Below are positions 17,968 through 26,837 of a stretch of 42,644 bases of DNA, in pieces (the stretch's first letter is position 1; every line of letters starts with the position of its first letter). The stretch is from an uncultured Alphaproteobacteria bacterium (GTDB lineage: Bacteria > Pseudomonadota > Alphaproteobacteria > Thalassobaculales > Thalassobaculaceae), in NCBI GenBank assembly GCA_937776645.1, contig CALMRI010000021.1, positions 1-42,644 on the forward strand, read 5' to 3'. The position numbers and the translations under genes were made by a program. The notes below the pieces were generated by a model. The model saw only the letters and a list, made by a program, of their open reading frames with translations. It made no database searches and was not told where the DNA came from.

Positions 17968-18375
17968 CTGCTCAACACCCCAGCCGACGTCGATTGTCCC
18001 TTCGAGAAACTCGACCAAGTCAAAACCAAGGTCCAGTGGTGGGAAGCCGGCGCGTAGTCACCGGAATGGCTGGCCGCGGGCGATGTAGAGCTCAGCATTG
18101 CTTACAATGGCCGGATCACCAATGCCCAAAAGGCGGGCAAGAACCTAAATATGATTTGGGACAATACGATCTTTGCCCTCGGCCTACCGGGTCATATCGG
18201 GATGAGGCCAAACCTACGATCTTTCGGGCATGCCGGCGCTAGCCGCCCCATCGGTTTCGCCGACCCGGAAATTGGGTTGGGTTTTGCCTATGCCCCCAAC
18301 CACATGTTTTCAGGCAAGGGTATCAACCCACGGTTACAAGCCCTAGTTGACACGATTTACGCGGCGTTTGAATAG
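17968..18375 (+). pseudogene. Chimeric remnant: PotD-like solute-binding fragment fused to class C beta-lactamase-like tail
   Basis: One reading frame carries two unrelated families. The first part, to about 18170, reads KLDQVKTKVQWWEAGA, a TAG at 18055-18057, then SPEWLAAGDVELSIAYNGRI. This matches periplasmic polyamine-binding proteins (PotD/PotF type: KLDxxKPxVxWWxAGAQ...LLADGEV...WNGR). The second part, from about 18180, reads FGHAGASRPIGFADPEIG and PRLQALVDTIYAAF, matching the C-terminus of serine beta-lactamase-like hydrolases (FGHGGAGGSIGFADPEAGLGF). The switch is inside the in-frame TIFALGLPGHIGM. The fragments and the stop show a non-functional fusion produced by deletion. Confidence 0.7.
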
Positions 18376-18477
18376 GGCGCCAAACGCGCGTCCAGCGAGG
18401 CGCGAATAGGGTATCCGAGAACGCGTCGTTCAAACTATCCAGCACGCCGGCTGGGCCCGGCGTGTTCAGCGGCCCGG

Positions 18478-19404
18478 TCAGGCTTCCAGTGGGGGAAAGG
18501 CCGACGCCATGGCGATATCCGCAAAATGATTGTCGACACAGGCGTCGAACGGTACGTCACGGGTAATAAAACCGCCGGACAGCAGTGAGCATTTGAGTCG
18601 AACAAATCCGACGGGCGGCAAAACCGGGTCCGAGCCCCATAACCCATGGCATCGATAGCGTTTGATGGCGCTGGCCAGGACCACCGGTTCCAGATCCGGG
18701 AAATAGCCTTGGATCGTTCCGGCGATCGTCTCACTGGATTGAGCATGGAACCACTTCAACGTGCGCAGCATCGCCCGGGTCATCGCCAAGGGCAGCTCCG
18801 GGCGAGCTTGGAGGGTAGATGACTTGCCATAAAAACATGTATAGGACGTCGGCCCCCGGCTGGAGGCCGCATACCAGATATGGCCGATACCACCGCGCAC
18901 CGCCTGCTCGACATAGGGCTCGAACACCTGGACCACATTAAGCGCACCGCTTTCCAGTGCCGCGAGGTTGTCCGCCATGCTTTGGTCTTCCACCCGATCA
19001 AGCGTGCCGGGGTCGATCCCGGCGCGGCGGAGATCATCTTGCAGGCACAGCCACGGCGTCGGCACTTCCGACACCGAACCCAGCCGCATTGTGATCAAGT
19101 CGGCAAAGCGGAAGGACCGGTTCGGCTCACGGCCGACCAGATAGAAGGGGTCCCGCGTCACCACCTCGCAGAACCCGACCAGACCACAATCAGGATCCCG
19201 GTCATGATGGTTCATCAGACGCATGGGTCCGCCCCAGGTGATATCGACGACACCTGAGAGCACGTCTAGCGCGGCCTCCTCGGGAAAAGTCGGCCGTTTC
19301 AAGGTCACGCTTACACCCTCCTGGCCGAAGGCATCCAACGCCACTGCGCAATAGAACGGGGTATAAAACACGCCGCGCAACGGCTCGTATAAGGTGATTT
19401 TCAT
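18478..19404 (-). CDS. NMT1/THI5-like ABC transporter substrate-binding protein
   Basis: The 308-aa protein has the periplasmic-binding fold of the NMT1/THI5 group, with the typical opening KITLYEPLRGVFYTPFYCAVALDAFG and SGVVDITWGGPMRLM. It has no signal peptide, unlike exported binding proteins, so it may be a cytoplasmic or tethered relative, possibly binding a pyrimidine-like ligand. The start ATG 19404 (MKITLY) has a GGGA-type Shine-Dalgarno in the preceding 12 nt; GTG 19416 is an alternative. It diverges from the aldolase/hydantoinase gene cluster and may sense or bind its substrate. Confidence 0.75.
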   Translation of the reverse strand: MKITLYEPLRGVFYTPFYCAVALDAFGQEGVSVTLKRPTFPEEAALDVLSGVVDITWGGPMRLMNHHDRDPDCGLVGFCEVVTRDPFYLVGREPNRSFRFADLITMRLGSVSEVPTPWLCLQDDLRRAGIDPGTLDRVEDQSMADNLAALESGALNVVQVFEPYVEQAVRGGIGHIWYAASSRGPTSYTCFYGKSSTLQARPELPLAMTRAMLRTLKWFHAQSSETIAGTIQGYFPDLEPVVLASAIKRYRCHGLWGSDPVLPPVGFVRLKCSLLSGGFITRDVPFDACVDNHFADIAMASAFPPLEA

Positions 19405-19416
19405 TGGCTTTCCCAC

Positions 19417-19839
19417 TCCCGCTCCAGAAAAACAAAACCACGCAAATGCTCTCGCCCCTAAGAGGAACCCTTTGGCCGCGTCTCGAAGGACCCTCTCGCT
19501 CGAGGGCGAGGATAACGCACCGGCGCCCGGTTAACGCGAGGGAACCATAATCTTGCACCCGAGGCCGCGTCTTTTTGATCATCGTACATACGTCAGCGTT
19601 TGATTCAGATAAGTGATCGGCCATACTGTTTGGGAAAATAGCTGCGATCGCCATGACGCCATGCCCTTCATAAGCGTTCAACGAGCATTGAACGACCAAA
19701 CGAGACGCCGAATGACAGAGTTTGCGATCCTCGATCGCCACCCAGAAAAACCTCGCTTTCGATAAAAATAGGGCCAACCATTTTCGAGCGCCGTTCAACA
19801 CCAACCAGATTAAAATGCTTCGGGTCCGGGAAAACCGAT
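19417..19839. promoter_or_regulatory. Divergent 423-bp control region with a palindrome
   Basis: This lies between the NMT1-like gene and the aldolase/hydantoinase cluster and should contain both promoters. A perfect 7-bp inverted repeat with a 6-nt loop, CGTTCAA-n6-TTGAACG, spans 19675-19694. A further half-site CGTTCAA is at 19792-19798. This is the layout of a dimeric transcription-factor operator. No protein-coding stretch is convincing here. Confidence 0.45.
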
Positions 19840-20892
19840 TTGATTGAGCTTCGCTCCGACTTCCTGGCCCGACCGACCTCGGAAATGGTCCACGCGATGG
19901 CACGCGCGGCCGAAATTCCCGGTGGCTTCGGCATGCGCGAGGATCCGACCGTTTCACGCCTGGAAGCGCTCGCCGCCGAGATTTTAGGCAAACAGGATGC
20001 TCTTTTCGTGCCGACATGCATGATGGCGAACCAGATCGCGCTGCATCTGCGCTGCCGACCCGGAGAGATATTTCTGACGGAAGCGGACGCCCACGTCGTC
20101 ACCTCGGAATCTGCGGCGGCCTCGGCTCTGAGCGGCGCAATGCCGCAGCTGCTTCCGGCGGCGGGAGGCGCATTGGACATCGAGGCGCTCGCCGCGGCGC
20201 TTGGCCCCGTCGACGCCCAACGGGCGAGGCCGACGGTTGTCATGCAGGAAAATACCCATGTCCGCTCCGGCGGTCGGGTGATAGCGCTTGACCACATGCG
20301 GCAGGTCTACTATCTGGCGCGCGCTCACGGCGTGCCAGTGCATCTGGACGGCGCACGGATCTTCAACGCCGCCACCGCTCTAGGCTGTCCGGCGAGCGAC
20401 CTCGCGGCTCAGGCCGACACCGTATCGTTCAATCTCAACAAGGGCCTGTGCGCGCCGGTGGGCGCCATCCTAGCCGGCCCACACGAGGCCATCGCCGAGG
20501 CCGAGCGAGTGCGCCAGATGTTCGGCGGCGGTTGGCGCCCGGCCGGCATTCTGGCCGCCGCCGGCATCGTCGCGCTGCAAACCATGATCAGCCGACTTTC
20601 CGAGGACCACGCACAAGCCCGGTGCCTGGTGGAAGGGCTGGCGGCCCAGGACGGCGTCGTCGTCGATCCGGCCGCGACCGAAACTAACATTGTTCTTGCT
20701 CGTCCCCTCAGCATGAACCCGATGACTCTCGCCGCCGCGCTTGCCAAGCGGGGCGTTCATGTGCTGCCATTTGGTCAGTACATCCGCCTTGTCACCCATC
20801 GTGAAATCAACGCCGATGCCGTCGAGACCACGCTCGAGGCATTTCGCGCGGTGCTCGCTGGAGAAAACCATGACTTATCGGCTCGGCGTTGA
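19840..20892 (+). CDS. Threonine-aldolase-like PLP enzyme (beta-eliminating lyase fold)
   Basis: A 350-aa fold-type I PLP enzyme. Family hallmarks are the ELRSDFLARPT opening, GGFGMREDPTVSRLE, ENTHVRSGGRV, the cofactor Asp in VHLDGARIF and the Schiff-base Lys in NLNKGLCAPVGA. L-threonine aldolases cleave beta-hydroxy amino acids to glycine and an aldehyde; this is the presumed chemistry. The start is TTG 19840, since upstream frames differ. Its end overlaps the start of hyuA by 23 nt, so translation is probably coupled, implying that it works in the same pathway. Confidence 0.88.
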   Translation: MIELRSDFLARPTSEMVHAMARAAEIPGGFGMREDPTVSRLEALAAEILGKQDALFVPTCMMANQIALHLRCRPGEIFLTEADAHVVTSESAAASALSGAMPQLLPAAGGALDIEALAAALGPVDAQRARPTVVMQENTHVRSGGRVIALDHMRQVYYLARAHGVPVHLDGARIFNAATALGCPASDLAAQADTVSFNLNKGLCAPVGAILAGPHEAIAEAERVRQMFGGGWRPAGILAAAGIVALQTMISRLSEDHAQARCLVEGLAAQDGVVVDPAATETNIVLARPLSMNPMTLAAALAKRGVHVLPFGQYIRLVTHREINADAVETTLEAFRAVLAGENHDLSARR

Positions 20893-22960
20893 TATTGGCG
20901 GCACCTTTACCGACTTCGCCTTGGTCGACGACGATACCGGCGCCCTGTCTATCCATAAGCAGCTGACCACCCCGCGCGCGCCGTCCGAGAGCGTGCTGAC
21001 TGGCCTCGCCGCCTTGCTGGAGCGTACGGGCGTCGGGGTCACAGACATCACCGCGATCGCCCACGGCACCACCCTGGTCACCAACGCCGTGGTCGAACGC
21101 CGGGGGGCGGTGACCGGCATGTTGGTTACCAAGGGATACCGCGACAGCCTCGATATCGCCATGGAACGCCGGTTTGATTTGTTCGATCTGCGCCTTGAAT
21201 TCGCCGACCCCGTAGTCCCGCGCGCGCTTCGAGTTGAGATAGAAGAACGCGTGATGTACGACGGGGCGGCGAGTACTCCGCTCGACGAGACAGAGGTCGA
21301 TGCCGCGACCATTAAGCTTGTCGAAGAACACGGGATCGAGGCGCTAGCCATTTGCTTTTTACATTCCTACGCCAACTCGGACCACGAGGAGCGTGCCCGC
21401 GAGATTGTCGCGGCGCGCTATCCGGAGCTCCGGGTTACGACATCCTCGGAAGTACTCCCGTTCATGCGCGAGTACGAGCGCTGGTCAACGACAACGGTGA
21501 ACGCCTATGTCCGGCCGCTCACCGATCGCTATCTGCGCGATCTGGAGACCGGCTTGACCACCATGGGCTTCACCGGACGGCTCCTGGTCATGACGGCATC
21601 CGGCGGCATGGTAACGCCTGCAATCGCCCGCCGGTTCCCGGTCCGGCTCATCGAGTCCGGCCCGGCCGCCGGTGCATTGATGGCGGCGTTTCTCGGCGAG
21701 CGGCTTGGAGAGCCTAACCTTCTGTCCTTCGACATGGGCGGAACCACCGCCAAGGGCGCGCTGATCCGTGACGGCAGGCCTTTGCGCCGGTACGAATTCG
21801 AGGTGGCGCGCGAGTACGAGTTCAAGCAAGGCAGTGGCCTGCCCCTGCGCATCCCGGTGATCGACATGATTGAGATCGGAGCCGGTGGCGGCTCCATCGC
21901 CGCGGTTGACGACCGCAACCTGCTTGCGGTGGGCCCCCGCAGCGCAGGCGCCGACCCCGGGCCGGCCTGTTATGGCCAGGGCGGCGATCAGGCCACCCTT
22001 ACCGATGCAAACCTGGCGCTTGGATACCTGGTGCCGGACGCCTTCCTTGGCGGGCGCATGGTTCTGGATCAACCGGCGGCCGAACGCGTGATCGGAGCGA
22101 CCATCGCGAAAACCCTTGGCGTCGAGGTCACACGCGCGGCCTGGGGTATCCACGAGGTCATCAACGAAGATGTCGCACGGGCCTTCCGGGTGCACGCCTC
22201 GGAGATCGGCTTTGACTATCGGCGATGCGCGATGATCGCGTTTGGCGGGTCGGGCCCGGCGCATGCGATCCGGGTCGCGCGCAAGCTGCGCATCCCGAAA
22301 GTGATCTTTCCCGTGGGCGCCGGGGTTATGTCGGCGATCGGGTTGCTGACGACACCAATCTCGTACGCGACCTTGCGCTCCGGACGAATCCTGCTCGACG
22401 GGTTGGACGAGCCAGGTTTAGAAGCGGGTTTCGAGCCGGTTGAACGCCAGGCGCTTGAGCTTTTGGGTGAGGCCGGTGTACCGGAAGAGGCGATCGCCAT
22501 GGAACGCCGGCTCGACATGCGCTTTCACGGCCAGGGCCATGAGGTCGAAGTCGCACTGCCGGAGGATTTTCAACTTGCCGGTCTCTCCAATTTATTTCAC
22601 CGGACCTATGCCCAGGTATTCGCCGCCACACCGCTGAACACCGCGATCGAAATCGTTAACTGGAAGATCGAGGCGAGCGGCCCCCGACCTGATTTCGCCG
22701 ACAGTTATCGCCCCTTCTCCGGTCCAAGGGCGAGCAGGGCGGCGGTTCGTTCGGTCCAGGCTTACCGCGACGACAAGGCAGGTTTCAGCGCCTGGCCGGT
22801 CATTGACCGCTATACGCTGGGCCAGGGCGGAAGTGTTGATGGGCCTGCCTTGATCCAGGAGGACGAGGCGACAACCGTTCTTGGGCCCGGGGAACGGGTT
22901 GAAGTCGATGCACTCGGCAACCTCGTCGCGATCCTCACGCCAACCGGAGACTCGCCATGA
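20870..22960 (+). CDS. hyuA: Hydantoinase/oxoprolinase family protein, subunit A (HyuA-type)
   Basis: A 696-aa ATP-dependent ring-opening subunit. The ATPase-core motif GVDIGGTFTDFALVDDD starts near residue 5, and HGTTLVTNAVVERRG, MTASGGMVTP, the ESGPAAGALMAA segment and FDMGGTTAKGAL follow. This family includes N-methylhydantoinase A, acetone carboxylase beta and 5-oxoprolinase. ATG 20870 has GGAGA 6 nt upstream and lies inside the end of the preceding aldolase gene. An ATGA overlap joins it to hyuB. ATP-driven opening of a cyclic amide is the expected activity; the substrate is unknown. Confidence 0.92.
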   Translation: MTYRLGVDIGGTFTDFALVDDDTGALSIHKQLTTPRAPSESVLTGLAALLERTGVGVTDITAIAHGTTLVTNAVVERRGAVTGMLVTKGYRDSLDIAMERRFDLFDLRLEFADPVVPRALRVEIEERVMYDGAASTPLDETEVDAATIKLVEEHGIEALAICFLHSYANSDHEERAREIVAARYPELRVTTSSEVLPFMREYERWSTTTVNAYVRPLTDRYLRDLETGLTTMGFTGRLLVMTASGGMVTPAIARRFPVRLIESGPAAGALMAAFLGERLGEPNLLSFDMGGTTAKGALIRDGRPLRRYEFEVAREYEFKQGSGLPLRIPVIDMIEIGAGGGSIAAVDDRNLLAVGPRSAGADPGPACYGQGGDQATLTDANLALGYLVPDAFLGGRMVLDQPAAERVIGATIAKTLGVEVTRAAWGIHEVINEDVARAFRVHASEIGFDYRRCAMIAFGGSGPAHAIRVARKLRIPKVIFPVGAGVMSAIGLLTTPISYATLRSGRILLDGLDEPGLEAGFEPVERQALELLGEAGVPEEAIAMERRLDMRFHGQGHEVEVALPEDFQLAGLSNLFHRTYAQVFAATPLNTAIEIVNWKIEASGPRPDFADSYRPFSGPRASRAAVRSVQAYRDDKAGFSAWPVIDRYTLGQGGSVDGPALIQEDEATTVLGPGERVEVDALGNLVAILTPTGDSP

Positions 22961-24558
22961 CCAGCTACGACCCCGTCAGCCTGAAAATCCTCTGGGATCG
23001 GCTGGTTGCGATCGCCGATGAGTTGGTCCTGTCGCTGGTCCGTACTTCGTTCTCGATGAATGTGCGCGAAGGCTATGACTTGTCCTGCATGATCTTCGAT
23101 GCCCAGGCCCGGCTGTTGACCCAGGGCAGCTATTCGGTGCCCTCCTTCACTGGCACGGCGCCCCGGACGATTGCCCATATGCTCAAGGTATTTCCTGCCG
23201 AGACCCTCAAGCCTGGCGATATTGTCATGACCAACGATCCGTGGATGGGCACCGGGCATCTGTTCGATATCAATGTTATGCGACCGGTCTTCAAGGGCGG
23301 CCGGTTGGTTGGCTTCACCATGAGCGTTACGCATCTTCCGGATATCGGCGGTAAGGGAATTTCGTCCGATTGCACGGAAATCTACCACGAGGGATTGCGC
23401 CTTCCGGTCTGCAAGTTACGCGATAACGGGGTTATGAACGAGCTGTTGCTGGACATCATTCGGATCAACGTGCGGGTGCCGGACCAGACGGTCGGTGATC
23501 TGCTGGCCAATGTCGCCTGCAACGAGGTCGGCGGCCGCTCGTTGCTGGAGTTCATGGAGGAATACGGGCTGGAGGAGATCGAAAGCCTGTCCGATGCGGT
23601 AAATGATCACGCCGAAGCTGCGATGCGCGAGCGGATCGCCGAGATTCCGGACGGGACTTACGAGAATTCCATCCAAATTGAGGGTCCGGGCCACCCCATC
23701 ACACTCACCGCGACGGTCCGGATCGCGGGGCCTGACGTGTTCATCGACTTCACCGGAACCGGCGAGCCGGTCCGGGCCTCCATCAATGTACCGTTCTGCT
23801 ATACCATCGCGCAGTCCAACTATGTCATCAAATGTCTGACCATCCCGAGCCTGCCGAATAACGAAGGCTCGATGCGGCCGATCACCGTCACAGCGCCGGA
23901 AAATTGTGTACTCAACGCGCTGTCTCCCTGGCCGACCGGCGGACGTCACTCGGTTGGCCATTTTGTCGTACCCCTACTGATGGGCGCGCTCGCCCCGGCC
24001 CTGCCCGACAAGGTTCAGGCCGACGCGGCGATGATGAATATTTTCAGCGTCCAAGGCCGGCACCGCGACGGCGAAGAGATCACCTCGCTGTTCTTCCTGG
24101 CAGGCGGTCTTGGCGCCATGCAAGGCCTGGACGGCCGCGCGGTCACGCCGGCGCCATCAAACATGACGGTGATGCCCACCGAGATCTGGGAAAACCGTAC
24201 GTCCATCACCATAGAAAAGCGCGAAATCTTAGCCGATACCGGCGGAGCTGGACAATGGCGCGGAGGCCCTGGGCAGGAAGTGGTATTCCGAAATGACACC
24301 AGACATTTGCTCGAAATCGCGTTGATGGGCCAACGGACCGAGTTTCCGGCAAAAGGGCTCGCTGGCGGCGGTGAAGGTGCCCGACGGCATTACGAAGTCA
24401 ATGGCCTCACCGTCGATCCAAAGGCGCGCATCGAACTGGCACCTGGCGACCGCATCACTATGCGCGAGGCTGGCGGCGGCGGCTATGGTGACCCGGCGGA
24501 GCGCGACGCCAAGGCGGCGCTGGTCGATCGGATGTCGGGATATGTGACTGAGTTGTGA
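22957..24558 (+). CDS. hyuB: Hydantoinase B/oxoprolinase family protein (HyuB-type)
   Basis: A 533-aa partner subunit of the HyuA protein. It has the usual DPVSLKILWDRLVAIADEL start, GDIVMTNDPWMGTGHLFDI, the SVTHLPDIGGKG motif with metal ligands and the C-terminal TGGAGQWRGGPGQE and REAGGGGYGDP. The start codon overlaps the hyuA stop by 4 nt, so both are cotranslated. Together they form a two-subunit cyclic-amidase-type enzyme. Confidence 0.93.
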   Translation: MTSYDPVSLKILWDRLVAIADELVLSLVRTSFSMNVREGYDLSCMIFDAQARLLTQGSYSVPSFTGTAPRTIAHMLKVFPAETLKPGDIVMTNDPWMGTGHLFDINVMRPVFKGGRLVGFTMSVTHLPDIGGKGISSDCTEIYHEGLRLPVCKLRDNGVMNELLLDIIRINVRVPDQTVGDLLANVACNEVGGRSLLEFMEEYGLEEIESLSDAVNDHAEAAMRERIAEIPDGTYENSIQIEGPGHPITLTATVRIAGPDVFIDFTGTGEPVRASINVPFCYTIAQSNYVIKCLTIPSLPNNEGSMRPITVTAPENCVLNALSPWPTGGRHSVGHFVVPLLMGALAPALPDKVQADAAMMNIFSVQGRHRDGEEITSLFFLAGGLGAMQGLDGRAVTPAPSNMTVMPTEIWENRTSITIEKREILADTGGAGQWRGGPGQEVVFRNDTRHLLEIALMGQRTEFPAKGLAGGGEGARRHYEVNGLTVDPKARIELAPGDRITMREAGGGGYGDPAERDAKAALVDRMSGYVTEL

Positions 24559-24691
24559 CGTCGTCGTGAGGCTTATCGACTCGTCTTTTGATTCGTAATC
24601 TCACGGCATCGGTCCCTCACCGGCGCCAATCGCGTTTGGATTGCCTTCCGAGCGACTCTACATCAGAGTTCGTCTTGCCGGGAGCATCGAT

Positions 24692-25528
24692 ATGGGGAAA
24701 TCCAGGTTAAGGGGAACGTATTTCATGGCGCAACAGACCACGCCGGGGGAAGTTAGGGCTGCAGCGGCGGCGATCCTCGACGAGGAAGACGAATGGCGGC
24801 GTATCATGGCCCAGGATGGCGCGGAGGTGCTGAAACTTTATTTGGACGTGAAATCTCCGCATGCCTATTTGGCGGTCAGGCCCTCGCTGATGGTAGCGCG
24901 GGATTACTCGGTGCAATTGGATATTCAGCCCTACACGTTGGACTACATCACGTTGGGTGTATCCACCAGTGTCGACAGCGATATGCGGCGGCGACCGGCT
25001 AGCGCCGCCGCCGACCGCAAGGCGCGGATGTATTACGCAGCAGCGCGGCAATATGCAGCGTTGCAGGCGCTACCGTTCCGCAGCCCGCATCGCTTGCTCG
25101 TATCCACGGCGGTCCATAAGGCGTGGCTGTTCGCCAAGCAACAAGAGCAGGCGATACCATTCTTGATGCGCGTCTACCTGCAGGGCTGGGGCAGCGGCTG
25201 GCGCGATTATGAGGTGGAATCGCTGGAGCAGTTGAAGACAACCCTCAAAGAGGCCGGCGTCGACCTGGCCGATTTCGACGTATTCATGACCTCCGGCGGT
25301 CAGGGTGATGCGGCCTTAGCCGCGTGTAATGCAGCGGCGGAGGCGACGGGAGTGACTGGTGTCCCGCATTATGTTTTCGACGATCCGACCACCGGCGGGC
25401 GGGTTGGTCTGTTCGGGCGCGAGCATCTGGCATTGATCCGGGAAAAGTTTCACGCTGCCGGTCTAGCGCGGCGGCCGGACGTCGAACCGGCATTTTCCCA
25501 TGCCTGGCGGGGCCCCATGCGCGCTTAG
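24692..25528 (+). CDS. DsbA-fold protein, HCCA-isomerase-like
   Basis: A thioredoxin-fold protein of about 278 aa. The LYLDVKSPHAYLAVRP start of the core and GVTGVPHYVFDD with a cis-proline match the 2-hydroxychromene-2-carboxylate isomerase/DsbA-like group. There is no CxxC, so it is not a disulfide oxidoreductase. Two starts are possible: ATG 24692 (GGGAG 7 nt upstream) and ATG 24725 (AAGGGG 10 nt upstream). It lies 133 nt after hyuB and probably belongs to the same cluster; the link to ring-opening chemistry is inference. Such proteins isomerise glutathione-activated aromatic intermediates in other pathways. Confidence 0.75.
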   Translation: MGKSRLRGTYFMAQQTTPGEVRAAAAAILDEEDEWRRIMAQDGAEVLKLYLDVKSPHAYLAVRPSLMVARDYSVQLDIQPYTLDYITLGVSTSVDSDMRRRPASAAADRKARMYYAAARQYAALQALPFRSPHRLLVSTAVHKAWLFAKQQEQAIPFLMRVYLQGWGSGWRDYEVESLEQLKTTLKEAGVDLADFDVFMTSGGQGDAALAACNAAAEATGVTGVPHYVFDDPTTGGRVGLFGREHLALIREKFHAAGLARRPDVEPAFSHAWRGPMRA

Positions 25529-25644
25529 GACTAGCCGAAGCCGCCATGCATTTTTCCAACAATCCGCGTTTTCATTGTAAAGTTTTCATCCTCCCAATTA
25601 GTGCCGATACCCCTATTCACGGAACTAAAATCGGAGCTTCTTTG

Positions 25645-25899
25645 ATGAGCACGATTGGGCTGCGGAATAACCGCCAGGAATTCCTCCCAGTTCTGCCAGA
25701 GGCGAAGGTGACGACCGCCAGGGGCTACATCACCGAGCAACATGCCCCGTCCACTCGCAGGGCCTATCAAAGCGATATTCGAATCTTTGCCACATGGTGC
25801 GCAAGTACATCGCGGCGCGTGACCAAAAAAGCGTGCGGCGGCGGCGATCAGGTTGATCGATACAGGCTAAATCGGGAACAATTAATCTACCCTTACTGA
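25645..25899 (+). pseudogene. Truncated tyrosine-recombinase (integrase) fragment
   Basis: An 84-residue reading frame carries ARGYITEQHAPSTRRAYQSD followed by IRIFATWC, the SAM-like N-terminal DNA-binding domain of phage-type integrases. It then runs into unrelated sequence and a stop. No catalytic Arg-His-Arg-Tyr domain remains. This is a dead integrase 5-prime end and the first of several broken genes to 27.8 kb. Confidence 0.65.
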
Positions 25900-26258
25900 T
25901 AACCCAGTCCATCCCTTTCCCCTACCCCTTGCTAAGTCATTGAAATATTTGGCTGGGTTTTCTGGACACGTATCGAACTATGTGCATCGTGCCCGAGCCA
26001 GGATTTCGGAAGGTTCTGCAAAAAGTTCGCGAGTTTGAGGCAGCCGCTTAGCGGACCTTCATGCAAGGCGCAGCGATGGGCCGCATTGAGCCCAATTTGA
26101 CGGATGCCGCGCAACGAACGAACGGCGAGTTTGATAAAATAGGCAAGCAATCTACTCTGTTGGTGCTGGCAACTCATTGTTTTTAGCTCATGCCAGTTGA
26201 GAACGCAGGAAATAGGGTTAGATTATCACACTAGATGGTTTGATTTTGGGAAACAGCT
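25900..26258. other. Spacer between integrase and photolyase fragments
   Basis: No recognisable gene. A minus-strand open frame at 25932-26177 (opening MSCQHQQSRLLAYFIKLAVR) looks somewhat protein-like but matches no family I know. The base composition is lower in GC than the surrounding genes. Confidence 0.25.
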
Positions 26259-26519
26259 TTGCACGTCGTTTGGTTCAAACGGGATCTTCGAGTTCAGGAT
26301 AACCATGTGCTGTCGCAGGCTGCGGCCCGTGGGGATGTGTTGCCGCTTTATGTGGTTGAGTCTGAGCTTTGGTGTGAAGCGGATATGTCTGGTCGGCAAT
26401 GGGCCTTTGTGGCGGAGGCGCTAGAGGGGCTGAAGGCTGATCTTCAGACATGCGGTCAACCGTTGCTCGTTAGAACCGGTGAAATGATTGATGTTCTGAA
26501 TGTGCATCTCTCAACTTGA
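26259..26519 (+). pseudogene. Truncated deoxyribodipyrimidine photolyase/cryptochrome fragment
   Basis: Eighty-six codons, starting at TTG 26259, encode HVVWFKRDLRVQDNHVL, DVLPLYVVESELW and SGRQWAFVAEALEGL, the N-terminal alpha/beta domain of DNA photolyases. An intact photolyase is about 450-520 residues with a C-terminal FAD domain that is absent here. The match ends near 26505 and a stop follows. It abuts, on the opposite strand, the pentapeptide-protein fragment. DNA repair function is lost unless another copy exists. Confidence 0.8.
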
Positions 26520-26770
26520 CGTAAGAGAGATCTACGCCGCTGGCGTCGATGCCAGCGATAGTGGCTCCAATCTGCGCCATCGCTTCGAGGGTGCGTTTCT
26601 GGCCCTTATGAGCCTTGAGATCGCCTGATGCCCGAGCCGCGTCCAAGCGTTCTGCTGCTAGGGCGTAAAGCATGGCCTCCCGCAACTCTCGATCATGCTG
26701 ACTATCAATCAGTGATACTGCGAACGCTATCACCGCCAACAGGATGCCCCATGGCTCTAGAGCTTTTACC
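26505..26770 (-). pseudogene. Truncated membrane pentapeptide-repeat protein fragment
   Basis: The minus strand encodes LEPWGILLAVIAFAVSL, one likely transmembrane helix, then a helical stretch (DRELREAMLYALAAERLDAA). It then runs into GIDASGVDLSYVKLRDA, which looks like the first pentapeptide-type units (A[D/N]LxxA rhythm). This matches the start of membrane-anchored pentapeptide-repeat proteins. No start codon with a good ribosome site is seen and the repeat domain is cut off at the photolyase junction. Confidence 0.5.
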
Positions 26771-26837
26771 GGGCATCAGTGAAACGGGTTCAGGGCGATG
26801 GGATCTTTGTGATGTCGGCGTGGCTGACCCGGAACCT

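Noticed and set aside
19202..20017. Long minus-strand open frame over the NMT1-like start and aldolase start
   Set aside because: It overlaps two well-supported genes on other frames and shows no family motif; it is a high-GC shadow.
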